A DNA stretch of 64,000 nt. It comes from Candidatus Defluviilinea gracilis. Its GTDB lineage: Bacteria; Chloroflexota; Anaerolineae; Anaerolineales; Villigracilaceae. Where the stretch lies: assembly GCA_016716235.1 (NCBI GenBank), contig JADJWS010000002.1, forward strand, positions 62,001-126,000, given 5' to 3'. Shown here one piece after another: positions 24,656 to 32,972 of this stretch (within the stretch, counting starts at the first letter, position 1; each line of letters begins with the position of its first letter). Below the pieces are notes generated by a model. The model saw nothing but the letters and a program-made list of their open reading frames with translations. It had not been told where the DNA came from and ran no database searches. The translations under genes were made by a program, and so were the position numbers.

Positions 24656-25330
24656 TTATTCGATGAAGCGGTAACCGATTCCGTAGACCGTTTCGATCAT
24701 GGATTTGCCTGAGGCGGCTTCGAGTTTTTTACGCAGGTTCTTGATGTGCGAATCGACACTGCGATCCATGCTGGAGGATGTGCCGTGCAGGTCTTCGAGT
24801 AATTGCTCGCGTGTGAGCGTTTGGCTGGGACGGCTGGCGAGCAGGACCAGCAATTTGAATTCGTTGGGAGTTAACTTGATCGGACTGTTGTTGAAAGACA
24901 CTGCGTATTTTTCCGAATCAATTTCAAGCCCGCCCACGCGGATGAGGCTCGGCGCTTTGACATCGCCGCGCGTTCGGCGGAGCAACGCCCGCACACGCGC
25001 CACCAACGCGCGGACGGAGAACGGCTTGGTGATGTAATCGTCCGCGCCGATTTCGAGACCCGTCACTTGATCTATTTCTTCGGAGAGGGCGGTGAGCATG
25101 ATGATGGGCACGTCGCTTTCGCGGCGCAGGATGCGGCAGACTTCGCGCCCGTCCATTTGTGGGAGCATCAGGTCGAGGATGAGGAGGTCGGGTTTTTCGC
25201 GGCGGGCAATCGTCAGCGCGGATTGACCGTCGGCGGCGGTGACGACGCGGAATCCGTTCTTCTCCAGATAATCTCGCGCGAGGCGCGCGATCTTGGGTTC
25301 GTCATCCACGACGAGGATGAGGGGTGGCAT
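24656..25330 (-). CDS. OmpR-family response regulator
   Basis: 224 residues. Receiver domain: acidic pair DDEP at 9-12, phospho-acceptor Asp53 in LILDLMLP, Thr in MLTALS and Lys in ITKPFS. The C-terminal winged helix has TPNEFKLLVLLASRPSQTLTREQLL and VDSHIKNLRKKLE, typical of OmpR/PhoB. It binds DNA when phosphorylated by the downstream kinase. The 132-bp gap to its upstream neighbour is purine-rich and carries GTAGAAAG and GATGAAGGATGAA repeats, with no clear binding boxes. Confidence 0.92.
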   Translation of the reverse strand: MPPLILVVDDEPKIARLARDYLEKNGFRVVTAADGQSALTIARREKPDLLILDLMLPQMDGREVCRILRRESDVPIIMLTALSEEIDQVTGLEIGADDYITKPFSVRALVARVRALLRRTRGDVKAPSLIRVGGLEIDSEKYAVSFNNSPIKLTPNEFKLLVLLASRPSQTLTREQLLEDLHGTSSSMDRSVDSHIKNLRKKLEAASGKSMIETVYGIGYRFIE

Positions 25331-25462
25331 GGGGGGAGTATAAGGGAGGAAAGGGGAATGATGAAGGATGAATTATCAAGGATGAGTTATGAAAGTTTTT
25401 GGCACGCAAAGTAGAGAGAATGAGGTAGAAAGTAGAAAGGGGAGAGTGGAGGATGTTTTCTT

Positions 25463-27007
25463 TTAGTTGACCTTGTCCGGTTCGAGGATTGTGACGTTTT
25501 GCCCGGCGTATTTTTCGTACAGGTCACTGCGGCGCTTTCTCCAGCCGTCCAGCCCGCCGCGCAGGTTGGTGATTTTCTTGAAGCCTTTCGATTTCAGGTA
25601 ATACGAGATCATCACCGAAAGCCCGCCGCCCGGGCAGTACACCAAAATATTTTTATCGCGCGGAAGTTGTTTCAAGTAGTTTTCGACTCGGAGCGGGTTG
25701 ACCTGGTGAGAATTTGGCAGACCCTCGAATTTTTTACGGTCATCGCCTGGGCGCACATCGAGGATGAAAGTTTTCTCGTCGAAGAGAATGTTTTCATTCA
25801 ATTGCGCGGGCGCGAGCATGTTGACGAAAGAGATTCGTCCTTCAATGTAATCTTGGATTACCTGTGTCGCGTATCGGATGTCGCGTGATGAAGTTTCATG
25901 CCCGAGACTGATTCGAATCGTCTCGCGGGCGGCTTGGTCGGATACGCCGATCGCTTTCAACACGTGGGAGGGCGTATCTTCGCCGGTACTGCACGCCGAC
26001 CCGGCAGAGACGGCGATGCCGCGATAGTCCAACATTCCCATCAACCCGGCATTCTCCACGCCGGGGAAGGTAACGCTAAGCGTGTTCGGCAGGGATTCTG
26101 ATTCTGGCGAGTTGATCACGCAATCTGGCTTGATCTCTTTGAGCCGTTGAGTCAATTGTCGCTTCAATGTTTGAGTTCGTTTGCTCTGCGCGAGGAGTTT
26201 ATCCACGTCCTGACAAGCCGCGCCAAAGCCGACGATGTTGTGAAGGCTTTCCGTCCCAGCTCGCAGTCCGCTTTCCTGATGACCGCCATGGAGCAACGGA
26301 GTAAATGGACTTCCCTGTTTGATGTACAACGCGCCGATGCCTTTCGGTCCATATAGTTTGTGCGCCGAGAAGGAAGCGTAGTCAACATCCCATGAGTGGA
26401 GGTCAATCGGAATTTTTCCCAACGCTTGCACGCAGTCTGTCAATACCAACGCGCCGTGTTGATGCGCGATCTTCGTCACCGCTTTGATGTCTTGAATGAC
26501 GCCGGTTTCATTGTTTGCCAACATGCAACAGACAAGGAAGGTATCCTCATCGATCATCTTTTCCAATTCGACGAGTTGTACACGCCCTTTGTCGTCAACT
26601 GGACAATATTTGACGATCACTCCTTGGGTTTCGAGATAGTCCAGCGTTTTCAACACAGAAGGGTGTTCGATGGGCGTGGAAACAATCTTCTTCTTTTTCG
26701 GATAAAAATGCGCGGCAACCGATTTGAGCGCAGCGTTATTTGACTCGGTCGCGCAGGCAGTGAAATAAACATCCGACGGGTCGGCGTGAATCGCTTTTGC
26801 CACGTGTTGACGGGCTTCTTCGAGCAACTCTGCCGATTTTCTGCCAATACCATAGAACGATGATGGATTGCCGTATTGGTTTCTCAACACCTGTTCCATC
26901 TTTCTACGGACATGGTCGCTCACAGGCGTCGTCGCATTGTGATCGAGATAGACCTGCCGATTGAAGCGAATGAGGTGTTTCAAGAATTCAAAGTATCTAA
27001 GTTCCAT
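25463..27007 (-). CDS. Cysteine desulfurase fused to a C-terminal rhodanese domain
   Basis: 514 residues. Residues 1-390 are an IscS/NifS class V aminotransferase: VYLDHNATTPV, EHPSVLKTL, the PLP lysine in SAHKLYGPKG and the catalytic Cys in GSACSTGED. Residues about 395-514 are a rhodanese domain with Cys in VYCPGGGLS and NLRGGLDGW. The first domain frees sulfur from cysteine as a persulfide; the second could accept and pass it on. Fusion would channel sulfur to Fe-S, thiouridine or other acceptors. No IscU or other sulfur gene is adjacent, and its specific target is unknown. Confidence 0.9.
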   Translation of the reverse strand: MELRYFEFLKHLIRFNRQVYLDHNATTPVSDHVRRKMEQVLRNQYGNPSSFYGIGRKSAELLEEARQHVAKAIHADPSDVYFTACATESNNAALKSVAAHFYPKKKKIVSTPIEHPSVLKTLDYLETQGVIVKYCPVDDKGRVQLVELEKMIDEDTFLVCCMLANNETGVIQDIKAVTKIAHQHGALVLTDCVQALGKIPIDLHSWDVDYASFSAHKLYGPKGIGALYIKQGSPFTPLLHGGHQESGLRAGTESLHNIVGFGAACQDVDKLLAQSKRTQTLKRQLTQRLKEIKPDCVINSPESESLPNTLSVTFPGVENAGLMGMLDYRGIAVSAGSACSTGEDTPSHVLKAIGVSDQAARETIRISLGHETSSRDIRYATQVIQDYIEGRISFVNMLAPAQLNENILFDEKTFILDVRPGDDRKKFEGLPNSHQVNPLRVENYLKQLPRDKNILVYCPGGGLSVMISYYLKSKGFKKITNLRGGLDGWRKRRSDLYEKYAGQNVTILEPDKVN

Positions 27008-27085
27008 TGGATTACCTCTCCGAGCGCCACATTTTGATTCTCATATACGTGATCGTACAAAGCGAGTTGATATTGCGGGGTTCGT

Positions 27086-28051
27086 TTATGTCATTGTGAC
27101 AACGATCTTGCCTCGCGCATGACCGTTGCCAAGATGTGTCATGGCGTCAACGATGCGCGTCATTGGGTAAGCCTTCTCGACAAACGGTTTCACTTTTCCG
27201 CTTTCGACCAGTTCTTTCAAGGTTTGCATATCCGCGCGGTTGAATTGGGCGGTGAAAAACACGAATTTTTGACTCGCGCCCAGCATCGAAACTTTCATCT
27301 TGACCAAAAGACTGACTGGACCGATCAATTCCGTCTTGGGTCCTCCGATGAGCACAAAGGTTGCGTCTGGCTTGAGAACGCGTTTGTAATCAGACCACGA
27401 ACGCCCGCCATTGACATTGAGCAGTAGATCATATTTTTTGCCGTTGCGCGTAAAGTCCTCTTTGGTGTAATCAATCACATGATCGGCGCCCAGCCTGCGA
27501 GCGTGTTCAACATTGTTCGTACTGCACACAGCCGTCACGTCCGCGCCGAGCGCTTTGGCGATCTGAATCGCAAACGATCCGACTCCGCCCGACGCGCCGT
27601 GGATCAGGACTTTCTGCCCGGGCTGGATTTTCCCGTGATCGCGCAGTCCCTGCAACGCGGTGATTCCCGCTGTGGGGACGGACGCCGCTTCTTCCATCGT
27701 GACGTTGGCTGGTTTCAACGCGATGGCATTTTTCACGCTGACGTATTCCGCATACGCTCCGCTTCTCCCGCCGAAGACTTCGTCGCCGCGCTTGAAATCG
27801 GTGACGTTTTTGCCGACCGCTTCGACCACGCCCGCAAAATCCGCGCCGAGACGCGTGTCTTTCGGCTTGACGAGTCCGCCGCCCAGAATGCGGGCGATGG
27901 GCAAGCCTGTCATACCGTACCATTCCGCAACATTGATCGAGGAGGCGCGCACGCGAACTAGCACGGCATCATCTGAAACTTCTGGCTTTGCGATCTCTTT
28001 GATCTTCAATACATCTGGCTGACCATACGACTCAAACATAACTGCTTTCAT
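27086..28051 (-). CDS. Zinc-free MDR oxidoreductase, quinone reductase-like
   Basis: 321 residues of the medium-chain reductase family. ATG at 28051 has a GGAGAATCAACC ribosome site. The nucleotide-binding GASGGVGSFA is near residue 150, and the N-terminal GroES-like fold shows GADFAGVVEAVG. The Cys/His ligands of structural and catalytic zinc are missing, as in NADPH:quinone oxidoreductases. It likely reduces quinones or enones in the cytoplasm. No partner gene is evident. Confidence 0.88.
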   Translation of the reverse strand: MKAVMFESYGQPDVLKIKEIAKPEVSDDAVLVRVRASSINVAEWYGMTGLPIARILGGGLVKPKDTRLGADFAGVVEAVGKNVTDFKRGDEVFGGRSGAYAEYVSVKNAIALKPANVTMEEAASVPTAGITALQGLRDHGKIQPGQKVLIHGASGGVGSFAIQIAKALGADVTAVCSTNNVEHARRLGADHVIDYTKEDFTRNGKKYDLLLNVNGGRSWSDYKRVLKPDATFVLIGGPKTELIGPVSLLVKMKVSMLGASQKFVFFTAQFNRADMQTLKELVESGKVKPFVEKAYPMTRIVDAMTHLGNGHARGKIVVTMT

Positions 28052-28068
28052 GGTTGATTCTCCTTTTA

Positions 28069-28166
28069 TGTCACTCTGAGCGGAGCGAAGAGTCTCGTTT
28101 GTTGCGGTAGAGATTCTTCGTCGTGGAGTTTACCCTGAGTAAGTCGAAGGGCGGCTCAGAATGACA
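28069..28166. repeat. GTCACTCTGAGCGGAGCGAAGAGTCT repeat
   Basis: ATGTCACTCTGAGCGGAGCG at the left and CTCAGAATGACAT at the right form an inverted frame of about 98 bp, including ACCCTGAGTAAGTCGAAGGG. The left arm is the closest complete relative of the IS110 target at 55.65 kb. The rest of the 28052-28261 gap shows nothing else. Confidence 0.85.
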
Positions 28167-28261
28167 TGCCTATATTTGCTGTAAGGTTATCAACTCATTG
28201 TGGAGGAAATATGGACGAGCCTGTCAGGGATTGTGGAGGTTGTTCCCCCCCCGTGTTATGT

Positions 28262-28549
28262 TTACAAACGGATTTCAAGCCGTATCTTCACATTATCCCC
28301 CTCGCCGATCTCTTCCGCTTTTTGGACCACCATCTTGATCGGCACAAGATAGAGACCGTCTTTCGGGAACAGGGAGGTCTTAAACTCGGTCTTGCCGATC
28401 CGCGCGTGGACGGGAATCACTCCCCAGCCATACGTGACCTCTCTTGAGATGGCTTGGATATCGCGGCTTTGCTTTTCTGGCACAGCGACGAAAAGATACG
28501 GAGCAGGTCCGCGCCAATGGAAGATCGCGCCGCTGAACTCGAAGGTCAT
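28262..28549 (-). CDS. DUF1905 family protein
   Basis: 95 residues. FHWRGPAPYLFVAVPE, TYGWGVIPVHARIG and TSLFPKDGLYLVPIK match the DUF1905 family, a small beta-barrel of unknown function. It is 2 bp downstream of a KOW-like gene on the same strand and part of a run of small accessory genes. Confidence 0.85.
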   Translation of the reverse strand: MTFEFSGAIFHWRGPAPYLFVAVPEKQSRDIQAISREVTYGWGVIPVHARIGKTEFKTSLFPKDGLYLVPIKMVVQKAEEIGEGDNVKIRLEIRL

Positions 28550-28551
28550 GG

Positions 28552-28746
28552 TCAGGCTCTACCGCGCGGCTTGACGAGAATATTTCGCGCAAGCGTCTTG
28601 AACCGCTCGCCATTCTTTTGCACAATGGTGATAGTGACATGACCCGTCTTGCTCATCTTGCTGTCTCTGACGGTTCCAGATTTACCCGCGTGTGTTCCGC
28701 GAATCACTTCGCAAAAGTCGCCGTCTTTTGGTTGTCTACTGTTCAT
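28552..28746 (-). CDS. Small KOW-like protein
   Basis: 64 residues from ATG at 28746, preceded by AGGAG at 8 nt. The pattern DGDFCEVIRGTHAGKSGTVRD matches a KOW motif (RNA or ribosomal-protein-type beta-barrel), and the protein is basic (pI high). The function is unknown; KOW domains bind RNA or proteins. A frame open to 28815 overlaps the next upstream gene and is less likely. Confidence 0.7.
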   Translation of the reverse strand: MNSRQPKDGDFCEVIRGTHAGKSGTVRDSKMSKTGHVTITIVQKNGERFKTLARNILVKPRGRA

Positions 28747-28790
28747 GTGTATTGCTCCTGTTCGTTTCAATGGACCGCGCCGCATTCCAT

Positions 28791-29330
28791 TCATTGCTCC
28801 ATGGATTGCAGCCATAGTTTCGCATCGTCCGCTTTCACGGCGCGCTCCGCTTCGTGAAGCAGTGCATTCAAACTTCTTCTGCGTCCGATTTGCTTAGCAA
28901 ATCGCGGCGCATTCGGCGGCAAGTAGGAAGTCGGCAGAGGCGTCGGCTGACTATTCAGTGAAACGTTGAAACACGGCGACCAGCGCTCGATCAACAGCCG
29001 CTCCGAAGCGGATAAATCATTCCCAACGACATCGAATTGCTCCGACTGTGAACTCAACAATTCAATCGTGAAACTCATAGACTTGGGCCAGTTGACCCAC
29101 ACGAATCGACCCACAATCGAGTGTCCCTTGAATCCGCCGAGGAGATGTTCCCACACGCGAGCAAAGGCGAGTTGTGATTGCCCGACGTAAAACGCTGTGT
29201 CGTTATCTCGGAATAGGTAGAGATCGAAGTCCTTCCACTCGGGAGGACATTCTCCGATGAGCAGGAAGCGCTTTAGTGGAACTACGATGGTGTCTTGCTC
29301 ATGCGGAGGTCTGTCAGCGTGGTTTTGCAT
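28791..29330 (-). CDS. GIY-YIG-like nuclease-domain protein
   Basis: 179 residues. DLYLFRDNDTAFYVGQSQLAFARVWEHL near residue 37 carries the GIY-YIG-like fold with the catalytic Arg (in AFARVW), but the canonical first motif is imperfect. The C-terminal part (about PPNAPRFAKQIGRRR) crosses a palindrome at 28886-28904. The start at 29330 overlaps the SRPBCC-like gene by 17 bp. It could be a DNA nuclease or a degenerate relative of the family. Confidence 0.55.
   Translation of the reverse strand: MQNHADRPPHEQDTIVVPLKRFLLIGECPPEWKDFDLYLFRDNDTAFYVGQSQLAFARVWEHLLGGFKGHSIVGRFVWVNWPKSMSFTIELLSSQSEQFDVVGNDLSASERLLIERWSPCFNVSLNSQPTPLPTSYLPPNAPRFAKQIGRRRSLNALLHEAERAVKADDAKLWLQSMEQ
28886..28904. repeat. 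CGATTTG-CTTAG-CAAATCG palindrome inside a CDS
   Basis: A 7-bp perfect stem identical in sequence to the first hairpin of the structured element at 23417-23530. Confidence 0.75.
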
Positions 29331-29778
29331 CGAAACGCGCCTTAAGTCTTTTATGTCTGTGTCTAAAAACTGTTTGATAGATCAGAGCCGCCAACCCGCC
29401 GATGATCCTAATCCTTGGCGTAAACTCCACCACATCATGGATCTTGCAAGATGCGCCGTCGGGTGCGACTGTCCGTTTGTGCGCCCATAACGAATTCATC
29501 CATGAGGAGGAGCGCTCCTCGAACCCATGCGCCGACACCCTCTCCATGTAAAACGAATGGACGTCAATTGGGAATACCCAAAGCGCGAAAATCACACTGC
29601 GGAACAGCGGCGTACCCGTCTGCCATTCGGTTAATGGTCTCTGCTCCCATTGTTTTGGGCACGTCATTTTGAGAAAAGGTCCTAACTCATAATTTACGCC
29701 GCCCATCGTTAAATGTTTTTCAATGAATTCGGTTGCCGAGAGGTTGATATGACTACTTTCTTCAAATTTCAGGGGCAT
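29314..29778 (-). CDS. SRPBCC-like lipid-binding fold protein
   Basis: 154 residues. The start LKFEESSHINLSATEFIEKH and the end DVVEFTPRIRIIGGLAALIY fit the SRPBCC/Bet-v1 helix-grip pattern of small ligand-binding proteins. Role unknown. It overlaps the GIY-YIG-like gene by 17 bp and belongs to the same co-oriented run. Confidence in the fold is moderate; no residues point to a specific ligand. Confidence 0.55.
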   Translation of the reverse strand: MPLKFEESSHINLSATEFIEKHLTMGGVNYELGPFLKMTCPKQWEQRPLTEWQTGTPLFRSVIFALWVFPIDVHSFYMERVSAHGFEERSSSWMNSLWAHKRTVAPDGASCKIHDVVEFTPRIRIIGGLAALIYQTVFRHRHKRLKARFDAKPR

Positions 29779-29840
29779 GGAAATTCTCGTCTAGGCAGGG
29801 ACAGCGCGCGCCTTGTTGGGTAGCGGCGGTTGGCTTGAAC

Positions 29841-30188
29841 TCAGCCACCGTGAACCTGTCGCGAATCGTCAGGCGCATCCATGCGGTCGTTTAATCCATA
29901 GTCTCGGATGACTTGCGCCACGCGCAGGCGATACTCTGCAAAAACGTACTGTCTACCCGCAGATTGGGCGCGTCGGTGCGCGTCGAGGTTTCGCCACTGC
30001 TTCACAGCCTCTTCATCCCGCCAGAAGGACAAAGACAAAATTTTACCCGGCTCAGTCAGGCTTTCGAATCGTTCAATTGATATGAAGCCGTCAATATGCT
30101 CCAAGTGGGATCTCAAATCGGCGGCGAAGTCTAGGTAAACTTGCTTTTGATCTGGATGCGGCAACACTTCAAAAATCACGGCGATCAA
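29841..30188 (-). CDS. Antibiotic biosynthesis monooxygenase-type protein
   Basis: 115 residues. An ABM-like ferredoxin fold: IAVIFEVLPHPDQKQVYLDF at the start, HLEHIDGFISIERFESL, and EEAVKQWRNLDAHRRAQ. Family members act as heme-degrading or quinol monooxygenases, or serve as cofactorless oxygenases; which applies is not visible. The start overlaps the previous gene's end by 4 bp (ATGA), so the two are translationally coupled. Confidence 0.82.
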   Translation of the reverse strand: MIAVIFEVLPHPDQKQVYLDFAADLRSHLEHIDGFISIERFESLTEPGKILSLSFWRDEEAVKQWRNLDAHRRAQSAGRQYVFAEYRLRVAQVIRDYGLNDRMDAPDDSRQVHGG

Positions 30189-30532
30189 GAGGAACCTCCC
30201 ATCAGGCTTGCAGGAATACCAAACGTGCCATCAACGACTTCCACGAAAGTCCGTTCTTCGTGAAGGATAAACCGCTTCGCCTGCGCCATTTCAAAGTTTT
30301 TACGACCTTCCTGGTCTGACTTGAGGCGCGCGCGATAGGCTTCATACGATGCCAGACTATCAAAGGCGATCAATCCCCATGCGATGTTATTTGTTCCCTC
30401 GTGAGGTAGGAAGTAGCCAACAAGATGTCCTCCACAGCGGGGAATGATGCGTCCCCAATTCTCCGCGTATTCCTTGAAAGCATCCCGCTGAAAAGGATCG
30501 ATCTCGTAGCGGATGAAACAAGTGATCGTCAT
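30185..30532 (-). CDS. NIPSNAP family protein
   Basis: 115 residues. ITCFIRYEIDPFQRDAFKEY and FDSLASYEAYRARLKSD are typical of NIPSNAP, a dimeric alpha/beta-barrel family. It is translationally coupled with the ABM gene after it; the two folds are related, so they may have arisen by duplication. Role unknown. Confidence 0.85.
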   Translation of the reverse strand: MTITCFIRYEIDPFQRDAFKEYAENWGRIIPRCGGHLVGYFLPHEGTNNIAWGLIAFDSLASYEAYRARLKSDQEGRKNFEMAQAKRFILHEERTFVEVVDGTFGIPASLMGGSS

Positions 30533-30556
30533 TGCAAAACTCCTATGTAGTGATGG

Positions 30557-30667
30557 TCAGTACTTCACGAAAGTTCAGGCGACAGTTCGATTGACCAAAC
30601 AAATCGTGCCGACTGCCTTGACGCGGTGTAACCGCATCAAGATCCTATTTTCGTGATCTACTCATAG
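30557..30667. repeat. Three-hairpin structured element, copy 2
   Basis: Aligned with 23417-23530 over about 100 bases: CACGAAAGTT...GCGACAGTTCGATT...AAATCGTGCCG...CTTGACGCGGT/ACCGCATCAAG...ATTTTCGTG. The last hairpin has 10 of 11 paired positions, and several changes from copy 1 keep or improve pairing. Confidence 0.75.
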
Positions 30668-30675
30668 CAGAAACT

Positions 30676-30707
30676 ATGGCGGTTGGGCGCCCAACGGATT
30701 GCGCCAT
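30676..30707. repeat. GTTGGGC-GCCCAAC palindrome
   Basis: A perfect 14-bp palindrome (30682-30695) with outer arms ATGGCG and CGCCAT, the right one after a 6-base bulge. It lies in the gap between the NIPSNAP and DUF2200 genes. Confidence 0.6.
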
Positions 30708-30750
30708 TACGCTGGGGTGGAGACGGCAAACCGTCCAAGCAGAATCAGCC

Positions 30751-31119
30751 TCAAGCGGGGGATGACCGCAGAATCTTCTCCATCGCCTTCCCTTTGGCGA
30801 GTTCATCCACCAGTTTATCCAAATAACGGATTTTTTGCATCAGCGGGTCTTCGATCTCTTCGATGCGCACGCCGCACACGACGCCCGTGATGAGCGACCG
30901 ATTTGGGTTCATGGCTGGCGCTTCAGCGAAGAATGTTTTTAGGTCATTTCCCTTTTTGATCTGCTGTTGCAGACCCGCCTGAGTGTAGCCAGTCAACCAA
31001 CAGATGACCTGGTCAACTTCTTTCTTCGTGCGATTCTTTCGCTCCGCTTTTTGAATGTATAGCGGATATACATTCGCAAATATATATCGAAAAACCCGAT
31101 CGTTAGATTTATTGTTCAT
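30751..31119 (-). CDS. DUF2200 family protein
   Basis: 122 residues. NNKSNDRVFRYIFANVYPLYIQKAERK, VICWLTGYTQAGLQ and RSLITGVVCGVRIEEIEDPLM match the DUF2200 family, soluble and mostly helical. Function unknown; such genes are typical of accessory islands. It stands alone in a 600-bp stretch with palindromes on both sides. Confidence 0.85.
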   Translation of the reverse strand: MNNKSNDRVFRYIFANVYPLYIQKAERKNRTKKEVDQVICWLTGYTQAGLQQQIKKGNDLKTFFAEAPAMNPNRSLITGVVCGVRIEEIEDPLMQKIRYLDKLVDELAKGKAMEKILRSSPA

Positions 31120-31351
31120 GGCTTGGTTCCTCGTTAGGCGCGGACTTTACAGAAACACTATTTTTTCGCGGTTTGCCATAGGATTTGGTTGATATGCCCG
31201 TCCTGCGACTTTATATTCTTATATGACTTTTGCGCGATCTGTTCAAGGGTCGGCAATTTTACAGCACACAATCAAATTAATTGCCGCGTTGACTCGTTGG
31301 GCGCAGATGAGTTTTTCTTTGCAGGTTAACGGTTGGCGTTTAGCGAACAGA

Positions 31352-32815
31352 TTATGGTTGAAGTGTAAATTTTTGTGAAGTATCGTCCCAAACATATATC
31401 TCATACTGTTTTTCAAGAGAGAAACATTCAAATGTTGTGACGCAATCTTCTTTATGATATGGTAATCCAATAGTTAACAAAATGTGTTTATCTTTTAACT
31501 GCACTTGTACGCCTGCCGTATCTTCGTCATGAACTATACCACTTGCTTTATATATTAATTCTGCGCCTTTTTCAACATCAAAAATCCATGCTGTTTGATG
31601 TAGAAAACCAGATCTTATAACCAATTCGGGAAATGAAGTTTGGGTGATATTTACCCATTGGAAAGAAAGGAAATTAGAGTCGCAGCCTTCAACTTTTTGC
31701 TTTGTAATAAACCTCATCTGCTCTAAAGAAGAAATGTTCCCGTCGTTGGAATTCCATGTCCAAATAACCATATCGCACTTTTCATTAACTGCAACATAAT
31801 AGGATTTATCGTTTAAGTGGTAGTCGGTCATGAGTATATTTTTTGGAACCCAAATTGGGTTTTGGTCTCCTTTCAACTCAAAACAAGGGAGCGTAAGGGG
31901 TGACTCGGTAGTATCATCCTTGATGCCGAAAAAATCATTATAAGTTTCCATTTGATGTTGGGGGGATGCGTTTTCTCCTGCAAAAGAATTAATCATGAAA
32001 ACCGCGCGCCCATCGCCATAACTATCTGAGGATATATTCACATTGAATCCAGGTATTTCTTTGGAATTTATCTCAGTAAATTTATCATTTTCCCAGATGT
32101 ATTTTTTCGTGATATGAGGGTTGACAGTGTGTGTGGGTTGAAACACGCTGTTGTACCACAGATTTCCAGACGGGTCACAAACTTCATTTGTTGTGTAGTT
32201 GCTGCTTTGTTTATATCCCACAACATTGATTTCAATATGACTATCTATAATAGATGACGTTCCTTTTGAATATCCCCAAGATGATTGGCGTCCATCTCCT
32301 GAGCGTCCTTCATAGTAACGGGTAAATGAAATTGAGTCGCATTTTTCTTCTTTACACCTGACGATATTTCGGTCAATAGCAACAGAGAAAACACCTGTCC
32401 CGCCCCAACTTCCTAAGAAATCTACAAATATGTAGGGATGTGAAAATTTTTGCTGAACTAATGAGTCGTACCATCCACGTGATTCTAAAAAATAAATCTC
32501 TCCCCATTGGTCAGATGTATCCAATTGATAGATTGAAAAAAAAGACCATTTGGGGAGTGAAATCGAGCCTGAGATAAGTATCTCTTTTTTTCCATCTTCA
32601 TTTACATCTATATCTTCTCGTTGGTAAATAACATCTCCCGCAAACTGTTCAAATGTTGGTTTGTCCCCATTGCCTACGGCGGAGATGTTGTGATTTTCAT
32701 AGAAAATACGCAAAATATCATTATCTGGTACGGAACTTTCTTTGCCCTGCCTGATACATGAATTTATAAAAATAGTTACTAATATTAAAACAATGCTTGC
32801 CGTTTTGTTTTTCAT
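31352..32815 (-). CDS. Large AT-rich lipoprotein, function unknown
   Basis: 487 residues. A leader with the lipobox FINSC near residue 20 is followed by a secreted, beta-rich chain; DVNEDGKKEILISGS near residue 70 looks like a single VCBS/integrin-like calcium-binding repeat, and STSNDGN-like loops recur. Base composition is far more AT-rich than the window average, suggesting transfer. The upstream 232-bp gap (31120-31351) shows no gene. Possibly a surface protein reporting or binding something outside; no family is recognised. Confidence 0.6.
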   Translation of the reverse strand: MKNKTASIVLILVTIFINSCIRQGKESSVPDNDILRIFYENHNISAVGNGDKPTFEQFAGDVIYQREDIDVNEDGKKEILISGSISLPKWSFFSIYQLDTSDQWGEIYFLESRGWYDSLVQQKFSHPYIFVDFLGSWGGTGVFSVAIDRNIVRCKEEKCDSISFTRYYEGRSGDGRQSSWGYSKGTSSIIDSHIEINVVGYKQSSNYTTNEVCDPSGNLWYNSVFQPTHTVNPHITKKYIWENDKFTEINSKEIPGFNVNISSDSYGDGRAVFMINSFAGENASPQHQMETYNDFFGIKDDTTESPLTLPCFELKGDQNPIWVPKNILMTDYHLNDKSYYVAVNEKCDMVIWTWNSNDGNISSLEQMRFITKQKVEGCDSNFLSFQWVNITQTSFPELVIRSGFLHQTAWIFDVEKGAELIYKASGIVHDEDTAGVQVQLKDKHILLTIGLPYHKEDCVTTFECFSLEKQYEIYVWDDTSQKFTLQP

Positions 32816-32911
32816 GCTTTCTCAGATTCCCAATTAGCCAGCCAACTACGTCTTAATCCTACTTTTTGCCGTATAAGACGCCGTAAGGGTGGTTGTCCGT
32901 CAAAATCGTTG

Positions 32912-32917
32912 TATAAT
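32912..32917 (+). promoter_or_regulatory. Possible -10 element (TATAAT)
   Basis: TATAAT 56 bp before the Nudix start; a weak TGGTTG about 16 bp upstream could be a -35 box. Confidence 0.25.
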
Positions 32918-32972
32918 TACCCATGCGCGACATTATACGTCACATTTCTAAAAGGCAGTCATCTTATAACTC

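Noticed and set aside
30680..31345. Integron attC-like core sites (GTTGGGC, GCCCAAC, GTTAGGC)
   Set aside because: The motifs occur, but their order and spacing do not form attC sites (RYYYAAC then GTTRRRY about 60-100 bp apart between genes). One pair is just a palindrome. No integrase gene is present.
31243..31470. 75-codon frame overlapping the end of the AT-rich lipoprotein gene
   Set aside because: Out of frame with a real gene, no ribosome site, no family.
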